Assembly (NCBI GenBank): GCA_033060915.1
Contig: CM065386.1
Span: 4,717,001 to 4,781,000 of the forward strand
Direction of reading: 5' to 3'
Length of the DNA stretch: 64,000 nt
Source of the DNA: Euryodendron excelsum
Lineage: Eukaryota > Streptophyta > Magnoliopsida > Ericales > Pentaphylacaceae
Shown here: piece by piece, positions 44,612 to 58,700 of the stretch
Layout of the letters: each line of letters begins with the position of its first letter
Numbering within the stretch: position 1 is the stretch's first letter
Notes under the pieces: generated by a model
What the model saw: only the letters and a program-made list of their open reading frames with translations
Told to the model about the DNA's origin: nothing
The model's database searches: none
Position numbers and translations under genes: made by a program

Positions 44612-44984
44612 GGGCCCGTTTGGTTGTGGTTTGAGTTTCTGTTTTTTGTTTTTGTTTTCTGAAATTCGACGGAACCGTGTTTGGCAGATTCGTTCCGGAA
44701 ACTGTTTTTGTCACAGCCGCGTTTGGTAAACTGGTTTCGGAACTTGTTTTCAAGAAACTTTTTAAAAAACAGCTCAGTTTCAGGAACTATTAAAAAGGTG
44801 TTTTCTAAGTTTTCGAAACCGTTTTTATATGAAAATGAGAACGATATGAAAACGATAATGTTTTCGGTGGTTTCATTTTTTTGTTTCTGAGAACAAGAAA
44901 AACGAGTTGTTCTCAAATTTTTTAGTTCCGAGAACACGAAAAACGAAAACGGAACCGGAATCAGAACCGATTCCAAACAGGGCC
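44612..44984. mobile_element. Tourist-like (PIF/Harbinger-type) MITE
   Basis: The 373-bp segment starts gggcccgtttgg and ends ccaaacagggcc, inverted with two mismatches in twelve. It is flanked by tta on both sides (44609-44611, 44985-44987). The block B4 counterpart has a single tta at 60589-60591 and no insert. The TTA target duplication and GGGCC ends are the known signature of PIF/Harbinger elements. Open frames on both strands inside it have no recognised protein. Confidence 0.8.
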
Positions 44985-46121
44985 TTATCTCTCGTAAATT
45001 TTTTAGTCTTGTTTTGGATAGCTAGGATATTATATTGTATTGATCACTCAAAAATAAAAATAAAAATTCTTAGCCCTTCTTTCAACCAAAAAAGAATTTA
45101 TTAGCCTCGCAAATCAAAATCTTGGGTCCGCCACTAAGTGCGCGTAAGGTAGCTCGAACACCTGTCAAAGCAAAATATAAAAAAAATGACTATATATCAC
45201 AAAAACCACGGCATTGGTTAATATTCAATCCGACTAAAAGGGGTCAGAGTAAACAAAGCTGAAAAATCTGGCATACAAATCTGGCTGTGCTCGATAATCT
45301 GATTCTGACGGACCATTGAAATTTTGAAAGTCAGAACTCTTGCCCAGAATGGAATCTGCCAAGAAGAAACCAGCAACTAAAGCAAGAATAAAATAGCAAA
45401 CAAAGCAAAATTAAGGTCTAACAAACTTCACCCCTGCCAGGGAAGATCAGCAATTTCCGTCCACCCAAGCCGGCGGACCAGGAAATATGCTTAGCTTAGG
45501 AAGGCAAAATTATATGTTCCAAAATATTCACCAAAAAAAAGTTTTGTTTATTTCTTTTTAATTCATTGGAAATGGAAAATTTAAAACGCCATCACATAAA
45601 TTCATCAATGAAAATTTGATTTAATAAGAGAAAACAATAATATTTTTAACATAAGTCAGTATCACGAAGATGCATAAGAGATAACAATAATTTCTTTCAA
45701 CTTTTATCTACTCTACAAATTAAAAATTAAATTAAAAACATAAAGAAAACTCTAGAAAAAAAAAAAGAGAGAAGAATATACATAAGGAACCGTAGCTTGG
45801 TAGAAGATTTAAATTGCCTTAATTCTACATCGTTAAGGCTTAGGATAGCATTATGAGTGTTTCTTAAAAGGAAGATTTGTATTATTTTTGAGATAGATAA
45901 ACTGTCAATGTATAATTTTTTTTTTTTTTTTGTTGTTGTGTCCAAACGGATGTCAATCTATCAATATTAAAGTCTTTCTAAAAATGCCAAGAGAGTAAGT
46001 AGAACAATGTTTTCCAATGTATTCCACATTTCAACTAAAACAGAGTATATAAAAAACAAATATAGGAACATCTTCATCAAATTTAAACGTTTATAATATA
46101 AATTGTCTGACAAGAATGTGC

Positions 46122-47665
46122 CTAGCAGATAGGTAAAATAATGCTATGGACTTCCGGGTTTGCCAAAAAGCCGAACACCAGGCCCAAGCCTTACCAGCGG
46201 CCTGATAGGGGGACTTGGGATCACAGTGTGCCAGCCACAAAGAGAAATACAACAGTATTTAACAAAGTAAAACACATTTAGTAATATGAAAAGTCATTTG
46301 ATGAACATGATCATAGATTACGATTAAATCAGTATTGTAACATAAACAACGATGTAAAAATCAAACAGATTATAAAAATATCTACATGTAATTAAAAGAA
46401 AACAGAAAGGAGTGTGAGATGCGATATTATTGTCTTGAAGTATTTTTAGTGTCTCTACCCATGAAGGTTCTTCCCTATAGCAGCGACTCTAAGATTCAAC
46501 CTCCTGTTCACAACAAATCTCTTTGGGAATCACATTTGCCTAATGAAAATGAACCATCCCACGGAATTGTTTTCCAATCCAACACACTTGATGTTACTAG
46601 GCTAATTACCTTATTTGACACTTTTTACTTATTTTAACTGCACAGAAAATTTTCAATAATTTGTATGTTTTTTTGGGCATATTACTCGTTTAGGTTAGTT
46701 CAATTGATTTTTAGCCAAGTTAGAGCCACTTAACTGTAATTTTACCCCTTTTTTTCCATTTCGGGCAAAATGGGGTTGCCGTCCCTGTAATGGTGAAAGA
46801 GTGATCAGACTAGTTTTGAGTAAACGTGCAATCAAAACTAGGCGTATCATGGTATTGGATAACCTCTTTTTCTACATGATAAATTTTATTCTTATACATT
46901 TTGTATATAGAAAACTCCAGGTGCTCCCGTTGATATTTTTAAAATTTGAGCTAAACTGATAAGTGTTTTCGTTTAAAACAATGGACCACAAACATATGCA
47001 TCCTTTTGTCTGAAAATTCTGATATCGTCAAAGAAGACGTCATACAGTACAGCATACGAATTTAGACCTTAAAACCTAGTAACAGTGAAGACTAGACTGA
47101 CGAACTTGACCAGTAGTTGAACACTGACAGAGCTCTAATGTCTTTGGTTTGATAATTCAACGGACCTCAAATGCATATTAAGCAGCTTACAAGAAAGCTC
47201 TAGCTGCGATCTTTCAAAATGACAAGGACAATAATTGAATAATATATGACTTTGGTGCAATAACAAGTCTTAGTAAAATCTACTGTTTTGATTTTTCCCT
47301 ACCAACGTACAACATAGGAGCACGCCATGGTACAGCAAACAGAGGCCTTTAATTTACATCCGCCTGGATCATGAATGGCTCTATTTTTTTTTTGGTCAGA
47401 AAATACAAAGCACGAATAGGGAAAGAGAAAAACAAGAACGTATAAATCAGTCAATTTACTACATTGTTTAACTAGAGGTTCCCATATTTACTAGCTTTCG
47501 GCAACTAAAAATTCAAATTTTTACATTTCAATTGGCTTTTATGTTATGCTTTTGACTTCTCTTTTACTGAAAAGTTTAAAAAATTGGTAAAAAAAATCAT
47601 AAGCTACATAGATGAGACAATCAAGCACCACACTAGGACAATCAGATTACATAACGTTCAGCAAA
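46122..47665. repeat. Diverged copy 3 of the 1.57-kb repeat
   Basis: It starts ctagcagataggtaaaataatgc and follows copies 1 and 2 with many substitutions and small gaps, ending at the shared aaactagtaggg. It marks the left edge of block B4. Confidence 0.85.
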
Positions 47666-49507
47666 CTAGTAGGGGTAAGGGGAATGAAACCCCAGTTTCC
47701 CTTTAACCATCTTTTTTTTTTTTTTTTGCTTGTGTGGCAACTAATGGACAGCGTGATTTGCTTAACTTTGAACTACTATTTTCCGAGTAATTTGTTATAT
47801 GAGCAAGAGTCATTTTGATTTCACTACATATCGGCTCCAGCTTCCAAATTCAAATATTACTCCCTCTCGCCTTTAGACATTGGTTGGAATTCATTTTGTG
47901 CTTCAATTTCTTTGTATTGTGTCTGTGGTAGTGAGCAAATGCCTAAAAAGCCAGAATTGGTGATTGCATTGAAAGTCACTTCAAAAATGATCTTAGCAAA
48001 CCTTGAGGAGGTGCAAGGACGAACCTACAGATAGTAAGGGGCCAACACCCCCTTACTTTGATAAAAGTAAAAAATCAAAAAATAAAAACCCTTAACATGG
48101 TGTCCCCCTCTCTAGCTGGTGTAAATTTTAATGTTTTCAACCTCCAAAGATAGAATCCCAGTCTTGGCTCCCCTTAAGATGAAATTCTGGTTCCATTACT
48201 AGCATTGTATTTGGATCAAAAATTTATGAGGAAAAATAATTAAAAAAAATATGAAATTACATCATATATTTAGTTGTTAGATAAAGTGGAGGATAAAAAA
48301 AAAAAACATAAATGGAAAAGAACGATTTGAAATCTCTTATTTTGTTATTTATTTCCTCATTTTTTTCTTTTTCTTTGCTAATCCGAGTTCCAAACACAAC
48401 ATAAAGGTAGAATAGTTAATTTGTAGGAAACTACATATTTTATGCACCATCTACGTAGATGACGGTAGTTAAGTTGCTACGTAGATGGTGGTAGGCTGGT
48501 AGCTGCTAGGAAACTTTGGACCAACAAAAAACTACATCTAAATAAATGTTACAGTCTTCTTTATATTTTCTACACCATATTAATTTTGTCAATAAGGGCG
48601 GTAGGCATGTCACTACGGACGAAGATTGTGATCTTTGGACCAATTACAAAGTGTACCCTCTAAAATATAAATTTTACATCCTTTCCTTGCTCTTTCCCGG
48701 CCCTCTGACTCGGAGGAAATTGAACAGAAATTACAATGAACATGAGTACATCTTCTGCTTTTTATTCTTATATATTATCTTCTAGTCAAACAATCACATT
48801 CATCTCCCAAGAAAAGAAAGCCTAATAAGACAGCAAGGTTGTTGCCACATTGGCTCTCTCATATTGGAAATCCAATGTTGAGAGTCATTAGACATTAGAC
48901 GTAAAATAATACCAATAATTAAAAGAAGATTCTGTTAAATTCACAGCCCTTATTCGATTATAAATGTGTGATATTTATGGGCTATGCTTGGTGCTTAGAA
49001 ACAATAATATTCAGTTGTTAGACTTTTCAGGTTTTCAGATTGGCAACTCCCGAACAAAAGTACTTTACATGTAATTTTTACTTTGCATGTAATTTTAGAT
49101 AGGCGTAAATGAACGTAGGTGCATTGAACTAAAACAAAGTATAAAAGGGCAAAAATAGCCAAGGCATTCGAACGGACAGTGCATCGTATATTCGATCTAC
49201 TAATAATTCATATGGAAACCTATCCTAATATTAGTTAATACATGAAAAGAAGAGTGTCCCAAAGGCATTAAATAAAATGAGAGACGACCATTCCACATTT
49301 CCATTTCTCATTATTGAATAGAAAGTAGCATAGTAACAAAAACTGAAAGGGACTAGCGAAGACCATTTGCTAAGTCAATAGTAAACGGTTTGATGCACTG
49401 ACTATAGATCATAAGGTGTTCAACGTTGCTTTTTTTTTTTCTGCAATCCTGCTGATCCATTGCTTGAAATATAGAAGCAAAGCATTAAGAGAGGCCTCAT
49501 AGCACCA
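47666..49507. other. Gene 4 upstream region
   Basis: Paralogous to 35875-38596, including gctacgtagatggtggtagg near 48476. It lacks the MITEs found before gene 3. No other gene is seen. Confidence 0.55.
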
Positions 49508-52500
49508 ATGGAAGGCCTCAATGTACTTCTTTTCTGGTCTTTCTTATTTTCCATCTTGATGATCTGCAGTGCAGTAGATACCATCACCGGAAATCAGTCT
49601 ATTAGAGATGCATATAAGGAGACCATAGTTTCAGCTGGCGGCGGATTCGAACTCGGGTTTTTTAGCCCTGGTAATTCCAAAAATCGGTACTTGGGAATAT
49701 GGTACAAGAAGATAGCTACTGCGAATGTTGTATGGGTTGCCAACAGAGATACTCCGCTCGTTGATCCATCCGGTGTTCTTAAACTCACCGACCAAGGAAT
49801 TCTTGTCCTTCTAGATCATTCCGAGGGGATCATTTGGTCTTCCAATTCATCAACAGTCCCAAAGAATCCAGTTGCACAACTTTTGGACACAGGAAATCTT
49901 GTTATGAAAGATGGAAACAACTTCCTATGGCAGAGTTTCGATTATCCGTCTGATACACTATTACCAGGCATGAAGTTCGGGCGTAACATGCTAACAGGCC
50001 TAGATCGGCATCTGTCAGCATGGAAGAGCAATGATGATCCAGCTCGAGGTGATTTTACATATTGGTTTGATCCTGTTGGATACCCACAAAAATTTGTGAG
50101 GAACGGTTCAGTTGACCTGTTCAGACTTGGACCGTGGAATGGCCGTGGGTTTAATGGAATGCCAAACTTAAAACCTAACTCCATTTTTACATATGATTTT
50201 GTATATACTAAGGAGGAGATGTATTACAGTTATGAGCTGATAAACGGCTCAGTCATTACAAAGCTAATGTTGAATCCTAATGGCGTTCTGCAGCGGTTCG
50301 TATGGACCAACCCAACTAGCGGCTGGAAACTATACACAACCACACAGACGGACACTTGCGACACTTATGCGTTGTGTGGTGCGTTCGGAATCTGTAATAT
50401 TGGCAACTCTCCTGCATGCGGGTGCCTGGAAGGATTTGAGCCAAAAAACACAGAAGGATGGGATGTTGCCGATTGGTCAAATGGATGTTCAAGGAAGACT
50501 CCATTGAATTGCAGCGATGTAGATGGCTTTCTACCTTATTCCAATGTCAAATTGCCAGATACAAGGAATTCGTCTTTTAATGAGAGCATGAACCTTGAGG
50601 AATGTAGGGCTGTATGCTTGAAGGATTGCTCCTGCACAGCTTATGCAAATATGGATATCAGAGATGGAGGAAGAGGATGCTTCTTATGGCATGGTGGGCT
50701 TATGGATATTAGAGAGTATACCGATGACGGAGGACAAGATCTTTATGTCAGGATGGCTGCCTCAGAATTAGGTATGAGATCTATACTTGAAAACTCGTAC
50801 GATTGATTTGAAATTCAGAAATAAAATCTTGAATAATATATATGTTAATTACATTTTGAGCAATATACATAGGTGAATTCATCTGCCTGAATCAATATTT
50901 TTTTCTTCTAGAGCGAGAGAAAACTGAAGGCTTATTGTCCCTCGCGGTTTGTATACTCTTCAGTTGCCAGTTGCGTATTCTACAGAACGTATATGTATTT
51001 CGGTTGGGTTGTGGGTCTAATACCAACTAAAAAACCAATATGTGTAGGGAAATCCTAATTATAAGGCGACTAGAATTTTTAGGATTTGCATATAAACAGG
51101 AAAATTTTGAGAATTCTATGGAATAAAATAGTGGGTTGGCTTGCGGAGATAATTGAGTAATAATGCCTACACTCTTTCACTTACATAGTGGATTTTTTTT
51201 CTTACTAGTGGACTTAGGCAGTTTGTTCCTAACCATGTAAATTCTTTGTGTATATTTCTCGTTGGTATGTGTGTGAAGATCCTGGGTGTACTTTTTTGCG
51301 TGCTTGGGTTTAATCCCAACAAAGGACTATCAAAACTTCCACTAATGCAACAAATTGGAAGTTATGACTGTAGTATGCGAAAAACCAAAAGCTCTGCCCT
51401 CCCTCTCTATCTATCTAAGGAGTGGAAGGGCAGAGGCCTTTGATGTTCCCCCCAGTCAAGAATTGGGGCCTCACAATCACTAGCCAATATATATTGTTCT
51501 TAATTAATAAGTAGTAAGATTCAGTTAAAAAACCCCAACTATTTTCCACCAAAATCCGTCAAGTAATTGAACATTATATTTCTAATCCCAAACCAAAAAC
51601 AGAGAGTTCAATTAAGTTTATAGAGTTCTAAACCCCACACTTCTTTGTCAAAAACCAGATCATGAGGTTCTGTTTTCTTGACTCCACTTTATTCCAAGAG
51701 TCATGTTCACCCAAGCATGAACACTAGGACTGATCGCATATTTCCTGCTTTTAATTTTTGTAAATATAGCACATATTGGCTCCGAAAATCAGAGAATGCG
51801 GATCATAGTCAGCTCAGTATTAGTAGCTGGAGTTCTTCTCCTAGCCATGGGCCTGACCTTGTACATTCGGAAAAAGAAGAAGCAGGTGCAGCTCAGTAGC
51901 AAAGGTGAGTTGAATGGGTCATTCTACTGTGAAGTTATTCATACTTTATTGTAGAAGGGAACTTACAGGGTCAGTTTCTTGAATTGACAGAATGTCTTCA
52001 GTCACACAAGAGAACCCTGTAAAATTAATACATACATTGTTTTGACAACAATGAACTTCATCTCAACTTTGCAGGTAGAATGAGAAATAGTTTCAAGAAA
52101 AATTCCACCAATGAAAACAAAAAAGAAGATCCAGAGTTGCAATTGTTTGACTTGGCTACTGTTGCTAATGCTACCAATAACTTTTCCACCAATAATAAAC
52201 TTGGACAAGGCGGTTTCGGACCCGTTTATAAGGTAACACTTCCGATATATTGATATGCTGCATATGCACTTTCTTGGAAAGTACTTGATGGCTATACCTC
52301 AGTTTCTTTAATTAGTTTGGTCCAAAAACTTAAAAGAAGGAACTTTTGTTTCGGGTAATTTCTCTGGTCAGAAACAGTTATAATGAACCTAGCTTGTGAT
52401 AGAATAATGATAAGAAGTGACAAGTTGGGTGGACTTCTGCAGATATGCCTGACCAAAGAGGTATTTGGCATAGCACTGAGTGCTTTTTGTCTTAAGTTTA

Positions 52501-54208
52501 AAGTACTAGAGTGGTAGCATATGTGTCCGCGCTTGTGATACAAAACGGTGACTTTTGAACCAACACTTGTGTGAAACTCAGTAGTCTGATTGAAAACATA
52601 GAAGAGATGAAAATCCAGCCTGGCTTCATGTAGTAAACCAGCTCCAAATAAATAAATTCATAAAAGAATACTAACTTTATAAATGACATTTTCTTCAGGG
52701 TGTGTTAGAAAACGGTCAAGAAATAGCTGTGAAGACTCTCTCAAAGAATTCTGAACAAGGGAATGATGAGTTCAAAAACGAAGTCATGTATATTGCTAGA
52801 CTCCAGCACCGGAATCTGGTGAAGCTTCTTGGGTACTGCCTTCAAGGAGAAGAGAAGATGCTGATCTATGAATACATGCCTAACAAAAGCTTAGACTTCT
52901 TCATCTTTGGTACGGCCCTCTCAAAACTTTATATCTAGCTCAAAGAATTGGTTCAGTGATATTAATCATACCATTACTCATTCTGGTTTGATATATTCAT
53001 GGTTTCATCACAATCTATTAGACCAGGGTCAAGTGGTATCACATCTATGAAATAAAGATAGATAACTGAACCAGCAAATAATTTCTGTTCTTTTCTATTT
53101 TCTCACTTACAGCTTAGGACCCCTTCATGCTTCTTTCTTATTGAGAAAGGGCACTGAGGTGTTACAGTTTAATTGTTTTATATGGAGCTACTTGAACTTG
53201 CACCCATGCTATATCGCGTCTCCTTTTGAAGGAATCATTTTGTCATGAAGTTTGACAATCCAACTAGTAACAGGTTTAACTGACTTCATTGAAAAAAAAA
53301 AAAAAAAAACTATGCAGATCAAACACAACACATGTTACTAGATTGGCAGACGCGTTTTCACGTGATCAAGGGAATTGCTCGGGGGCTTCTCTATCTTCAT
53401 CAAGATTCGAGGCTAAGAATTATACATAGAGATCTCAAGGCTAGCAATATTTTATTAGATTATGAAATGAACCCAAAAATATCAGATTTCGGTTCGGCTA
53501 GAAGTTTTGGAGGGAATGAAACTGAAGCCAGTACAAACAGAGTTGTTGGAACATAGTAAGAACCCCTAAACTTGTTTTTTGAAATCCAACCCTATTGTTG
53601 TTAAATTTGTCTTACTTTCAATGTTTTGTACAGTGGTTATATGTCTCCAGAATATGCAGTCGATGGACTATTTTCAGTAAAATCTGATGTATTTAGCTTT
53701 GGTGTATTGGTGCTGGAGATCGTGAGTGGAAAGAGAAATAGGCTATTCAACCACCCAGGCCACCGCCTTAACCTTCTTGGCCATGTAAAGTTTTAAGAGA
53801 TTATGTTTTAACTAGTGTCACATACTAAAATTTACTACTTTCTGAAAATAGTTTCCGATTTTCCAGGCCTGGAAACTTTATGAAGAAGGCAGGGCTATCG
53901 AGCTTGTTGATGCGTCAGTTGAAATCCCAAGCAATCTATCTGAACTGTTACGAGTAGTTCATGTGGGTTTGTTATGTGTGCAACAATGTCCGGAAGATAG
54001 GCCTGACATGTCAAGAGTAGTCCTAATGTTGGCTGGTGAGAGTGCATTACCTCAGCCTAAACAGCCTGGTTTTTTCACTGAAAGAAATCTGTTGCTTGAA
54101 GTAGAAGAAGCAGAAGCAGAAGCAGCAGCAGCAGCAGATTCTTCACCAAGCCAGCATGAATATTGTTCAGCCAACATGGTTACCATTACACTTGCGGACG
54201 GCCGATAA
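49508..54208 (+). CDS. Gene 4: G-type lectin S-receptor-like Ser/Thr protein kinase
   Basis: CDS exons are 49508-50771, 51770-51904, 52075-52232, 52699-52909, 53318-53555, 53634-53784 and 53867-54208. All introns are GT-AG and in phase, giving 832 aa. The domain order is as in gene 3: signal peptide, bulb lectin, S-locus (LGPWNG), EGF-like (CDTYALCG), PAN (CLKDCSC), one transmembrane helix in exon 2, then kinase. Kinase landmarks are the P-loop GQGGFG from 510, Lys531, the HRD Asp628, and DFG 646-648 followed by Ser649 (DFGSAR). The C-terminal tail has an acidic and Ala-rich stretch, [16 protein letters not shown], about seven residues longer than the gene 3 tail and made of gaa/gca repeats. 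No break was found, so it should be functional if expressed. Confidence 0.95.
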
Positions 54209-55359
54209 AAACAACTTGTAATAATCTTTCTATTGTTCCATAACTTGTGATTTAATGGGATTATCATCTACAGCTTCCATCTTGTACAAAAGCATTTTGT
54301 ATTCTATATAGTTGGGCCTACTTTGACGTCTCATTGTTTACTCATTTGACACGCCACACTGAATCACAGGTTGGGCCTGGATATTCCTTCATCACAGCAT
54401 TTTTGTATTTACTATGACGGTGCGACGGAACCCAGAGTGCAGTAGAACCCATAACTAGCATCAAAATCGCTACACATGGGAAGAACAGGGTGTCCCATCT
54501 AGTGGAGCGCATTGAATTAGAACTTTTCAACCTGGGTTGTTATTGTTGGAGAACTTGATATGCATTGTATATTGCATCTTTATTTACAATGTGGGATTAC
54601 ATAGAAGAGATGGTATCGGAGAGCTCACTATGCTTTTTAGGATGCCCTACCTAGTCGCTTAAGATTTTAGGTAAATAATGACTTTAACATGAAATCATAG
54701 GTGTGGTTGAGAAGAAGTTTTAAATATATATTTTTTTTTCAATTGTATTTTGTTTCTCTTTATACGGTGTTGAACATCAGAGAAAGTGTTAGAAAACTTG
54801 ATATGAAGCAGTCATTGACGCGTATAGGATAAATTGGCTGGAAATTTCATAGCACTATATGAATAAGTGGGTTACAAAGTGAAACACGTTTAATAATATT
54901 TACAATTATTTGATAAACAAGTACAACATTATAAACGACCATATGAAAATCAAACCGAATAATGAAAATTGATGTAATTAAATAAAATAGAGATGTTGGC
55001 CGGTGAGATTGTGAGAGACAATTTCGCTATCCTAAAGTTATGTCTCCTTACGTGAAGGTTTTAAAAACAACAGCGATGCTAAGATTCAACCCAATCTTCA
55101 AAGCTAATTTTTTTGTGTAGAATGATGTGGTTAATTTGTATAATCTCATTTCAAACTGTAACACTTATTGTCACATCATTCTAGGAAAATTTTATGTATA
55201 AATTTTTTTAATAGAATGACATATTCATTTTTAAAATACTATGCCACATTATCTTAATGGAGTATTTTGAAGAAAAAAAAAATTGTAAAACCAGAATTTT
55301 TTATTATCTACACTGCTATTTATCAAGACAATCAATAATTTGTAAGAAAATTTTCCAAA
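54209..55359. other. Gene 4 3' flank
   Basis: Paralogous to 43131-44243. It includes a worn M1-like segment (about 55100-55235, with paired gaatgatgtgg and cacatcattct). No gene is seen. Confidence 0.6.
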
Positions 55360-55364
55360 GTTAT
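55360..55364. repeat. Copia-2 target-site duplication, left copy (diverged)
   Basis: gttat lies directly before the element and tttac directly after it (60442-60446). The empty site in block B3 (44244-44248) reads attag. Only three of five bases still match, but the empty site fixes the borders. Confidence 0.55.
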
Positions 55365-55736
55365 TGTTGTGCTCAAAAAATATTCACATGAACTGAGAGA
55401 GAAAAACAACTTCACTAAATAAAAAAAATTGATTTCAAAGGAGTAGGAGGAAAGCTTCTTCACTCAACTCTACTCAACTTACAAAAAAAAAAAAAAAAAC
55501 TCTCTCAAACACATCTCACCACACTCTCAACTTTCACTTGTTGGAGTATATCTATCCTACACAATAGTAGTGGCTATTTATAGCCACTACCTTGGAGACA
55601 AAAACCCTTGGATGCTCATGGGATCCATTCTTTGATGGAGACACCATTAATGTTGTCTTTCTTGACAATAGATCCAATGAGGATGAGGATCCAATGACAT
55701 GGATCTAATGAAGAATTCAATGGCATTGGTTCAACA
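55365..55736 (-). repeat. Copia-2 3' LTR
   Basis: 372 bp, starting tgttgtgctc and ending ggttcaaca on the + strand. It keeps a TATA-like ctataaatag on the minus strand (55574-55583) that the 5' LTR has lost. Confidence 0.9.
55574..55583 (-). promoter_or_regulatory. TATA-like box in copia-2 3' LTR
   Basis: The minus strand reads CTATAAATAG. It lies in a small palindrome (tggctatttatagcca). The matching segment is deleted from the 5' LTR. Promoter function is inferred from sequence only. Confidence 0.5.
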
Positions 55737-55750
55737 ATTCTCCTCTTCCA
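55737..55750 (-). other. Copia-2 polypurine tract
   Basis: The minus strand reads TGGAAGAGGAGAAT directly before the 3' LTR. Confidence 0.7.
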
Positions 55751-58700
55751 TGCCCATTAGAGAGGATTGTACCCTGCTAGTCTGCCCTTGGAGTCCATTC
55801 CAGCCATGTCTCTGCATAGCTCGAGTTTTTTCACATGTGACCATCTTTGTTAACATATCAACTAGATTCTCGTTTGTGTGAATTTTCACCAACTTCAACA
55901 GCTGTTGCTCCATAACCTCGCGTATCTAATGATAACAAATATCAATGTGCTTAGTATGGGAGTGATACATTGAGTTCTTGCTCAAGGCCAGAGCACTCTG
56001 ACTATCATAATGTACTTTATACTCTTCCTGCTTGATTCCTAGTTCTTGGAGAAATCGCTTCATCCACAATATTTCTTTTCCTGCTTTCACTGCGGCAATA
56101 TACTCAGCTTCTGTTGTAGATAAAGTTGCACACTTTTTTAGTTTGGACAGTCATGATATAGCTCCCCCTGCGAAGGTGCAAAGAAATCTTGATCTAGATT
56201 TCCTACCATCAAGATCATCGATCATATCTGAATCTATATAGTCTTCCAAGACTAGTTTAGCTCTCCTAAAACACAAGCACAACTTCGATGTACCCTTGAG
56301 GTACTTAAGGATCTAATTGACAGCTTCCCAATGTTCTTTCTCAAGTTGGAGATAAATCTGCTCACAACAGCTACAACGTAAGTAATGTCTGGCTTTGTAT
56401 ATACTATTGTATACATAAGATTCCCAACTACAGAAGAGTATAGGACTGCTTCCATCTCCTCCATCTCTGTCTTCGAGGAGGGACACAAACTCTTGCTCAG
56501 CTTGAAGTGATTAGCTAGTGGCATAATGATTGGCTTGGTATTCTCATGTTGAACCTCTTAATCACCCATTCAATATATTTTTCCTATGACAACCACGACT
56601 TCTTAGCTTTCCTGTCATGAACTATCTGCATGCCCGATATCTGCTAAGCTTGGCTTAAGTCCTTCATGTCAAAGGACTTAGATAACTCCTTCTTAAGTTT
56701 ACAGATCATGTTTGCGTCCTGACCAACTATCACTATATCATCCACATAGAGTAAGAGAGCAATAAAGTTACCATCAGGGAATTTTTGAACATATACACAC
56801 TGGTCTGCTGTTCTTTTTGTACTCATGGCCCACCATAAATGAGTCAAACTTCTTGTACCATTGTCTTGGGGGTTGTTTAAGATCGTAGACACTCTTCTTC
56901 AACTTATAGACTAGATGTTCTTTCCTGGGAACTTCAAACCCTTCTGGCTACTCCATGTAGATCTCTTCTTTCAGATATCTATGCAGAAAAGCTGTCTTAA
57001 CATCCATCTGTTCAAGCTTCAAATCCAGGCTGGCTACCAATCAAAGTATGACTCAAATTGAGGTCATCTTTACCACCAGTGAGAATATCTCATCAAAGTC
57101 AATTCCTTTCTTATGTTGGAATTCTTTGACAACCAATTGAGCCTTATGCCTCACTAGCTTTCCGTTGTCATCTTTCTTTCGCTTGAACATCTATTTGTTC
57201 CTCAAGACTTTTCTGCCTTTGGGAAGCCTTACCATATTATAGGTTTGATTCTTTTGCAAGAAACCCATCTCTTCTTGCATGGCTTGCATCCATTTGTCTT
57301 TGTCTAGATGGGTCTATGCTTCCTTAACGTCCTCTGGCTTTCCTTTATCAGTAAGCATGATGTAATTGGATTTCGGATATTTAGTAGACGGAGTCAGGAC
57401 ATGGCCTATTGTAGATCTCCTTGGCTAAGGCTCATTAACTTAAGGAGGAGCTTCAACATCTCGTGGGGAGGGTTGTTGCTCCCCCTACTTAACACCCTCT
57501 TCCTCTTCATTTTCTAGATTTGGTTCCTGCATTCCAGTGTCTGCTGTGAGTTGGATTGGTACTAGATCTGGAATTATATCTGGAACACAGGAGTTTGAAC
57601 CACTAAACTGAGTCGGTTCTTCATAAAACTAGTTCTCTTAGAACACAACATCCCTGCTTCTGATTGCCCTTCTATTTTTCAGATCCCACAATCTGTATCC
57701 GAACTCTTCATCACCATAGCCAATAAAAATACATGGAGTAGACTTTAAGTCCAGCTTCTGCCTCTGTTCCTTGGACACATGTACAAATGTCTTGCACCCA
57801 AACACTCTCAGGTAAGAGTAAGAGACATCCTTCTTGCCAAACCACACCATCTCTGAAACTTCGAACTTCAACAGCACCGATGGTGATCTGTTGATCAGGT
57901 AGCAGGCAGCACTAACAGGTTCATCCCAAAATAGCTTTGGCAGATTAACTATACTAAGCATACGTCGAGTTCTCTCCACAATGGTTTGGTTCATCCTCTC
58001 GGCTACTCCATTGTGCTGCGGAGTGCATAGGACCGTCTTCTCGTGGCAGATACCACGTCTTGAGCAATATGCCTTAAACTCCTTAGATGTGTACTAGCCT
58101 CCATTGTCCGTTCGGAGGCACTTCAACTTCTTACCAATCTCATTTTTCATCGAGGCATGGAACTGCTTGAAGTAGTTGAATACTTATTACCACCCAATGA
58201 CTCTTCTTCAATAGGACCGCAAACATCAGAGTGTACAAGACTCAATAACTCTGATCTTCTTCATGTGAAGGAACTGAACGAGACTCGATGTTACTTGCCA
58301 AACAGGCAATGCTCGTAGGGGTTCAATGCAATCTCCTTGTTTGCTAGAATGAGAGCCTTCTTCACTAGCATGAACAACCATTTTTCTCCCATGTGGCCTA
58401 GTCTCTTTCACATGGGTTTTATATAGCGTACGGCAAATATGCCCCTAGCTAATAATCAAGGCAACTTTTGACAACTTCCAAATGCCATTGCTGAAATAGT
58501 TGTTATAACCCTGTTGATCAAAAGCTATCCCCAAAATAAGATTGAGCCGGAGGTCGGGCACGTGTCTGAGGCCCTTTAACACCTTATGCAGCCAACATTG
58601 GTCTTGATCCGAATATCACTAATGCCAGCGATCATTGATGAACTGATGTTCTCCATTCTCGTAGTACCAAAGTCTCAAACTTTATACGTTGTGAAGAACT

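Larger units (their letters stand above)
43131..46121. other. Gene 3 3' flank and intergenic DNA
   Basis: Paralogous to 54209-61470 without copia-2. It contains the empty copia-2 site (44244-44248), two MITEs (44322-44499 and 44612-44984), and an AT-rich segment at 43960-44120 that resembles a worn M1-type MITE. No gene is seen; the open frames at 44562-45104 lie within or beside the Tourist-like MITE. Confidence 0.6.

Noticed and set aside
44562..45104. Overlapping open frames on both strands in the gene 3 flank
   Set aside because: They fall in or next to the Tourist-like MITE and are absent from the paralogous flank of gene 4.
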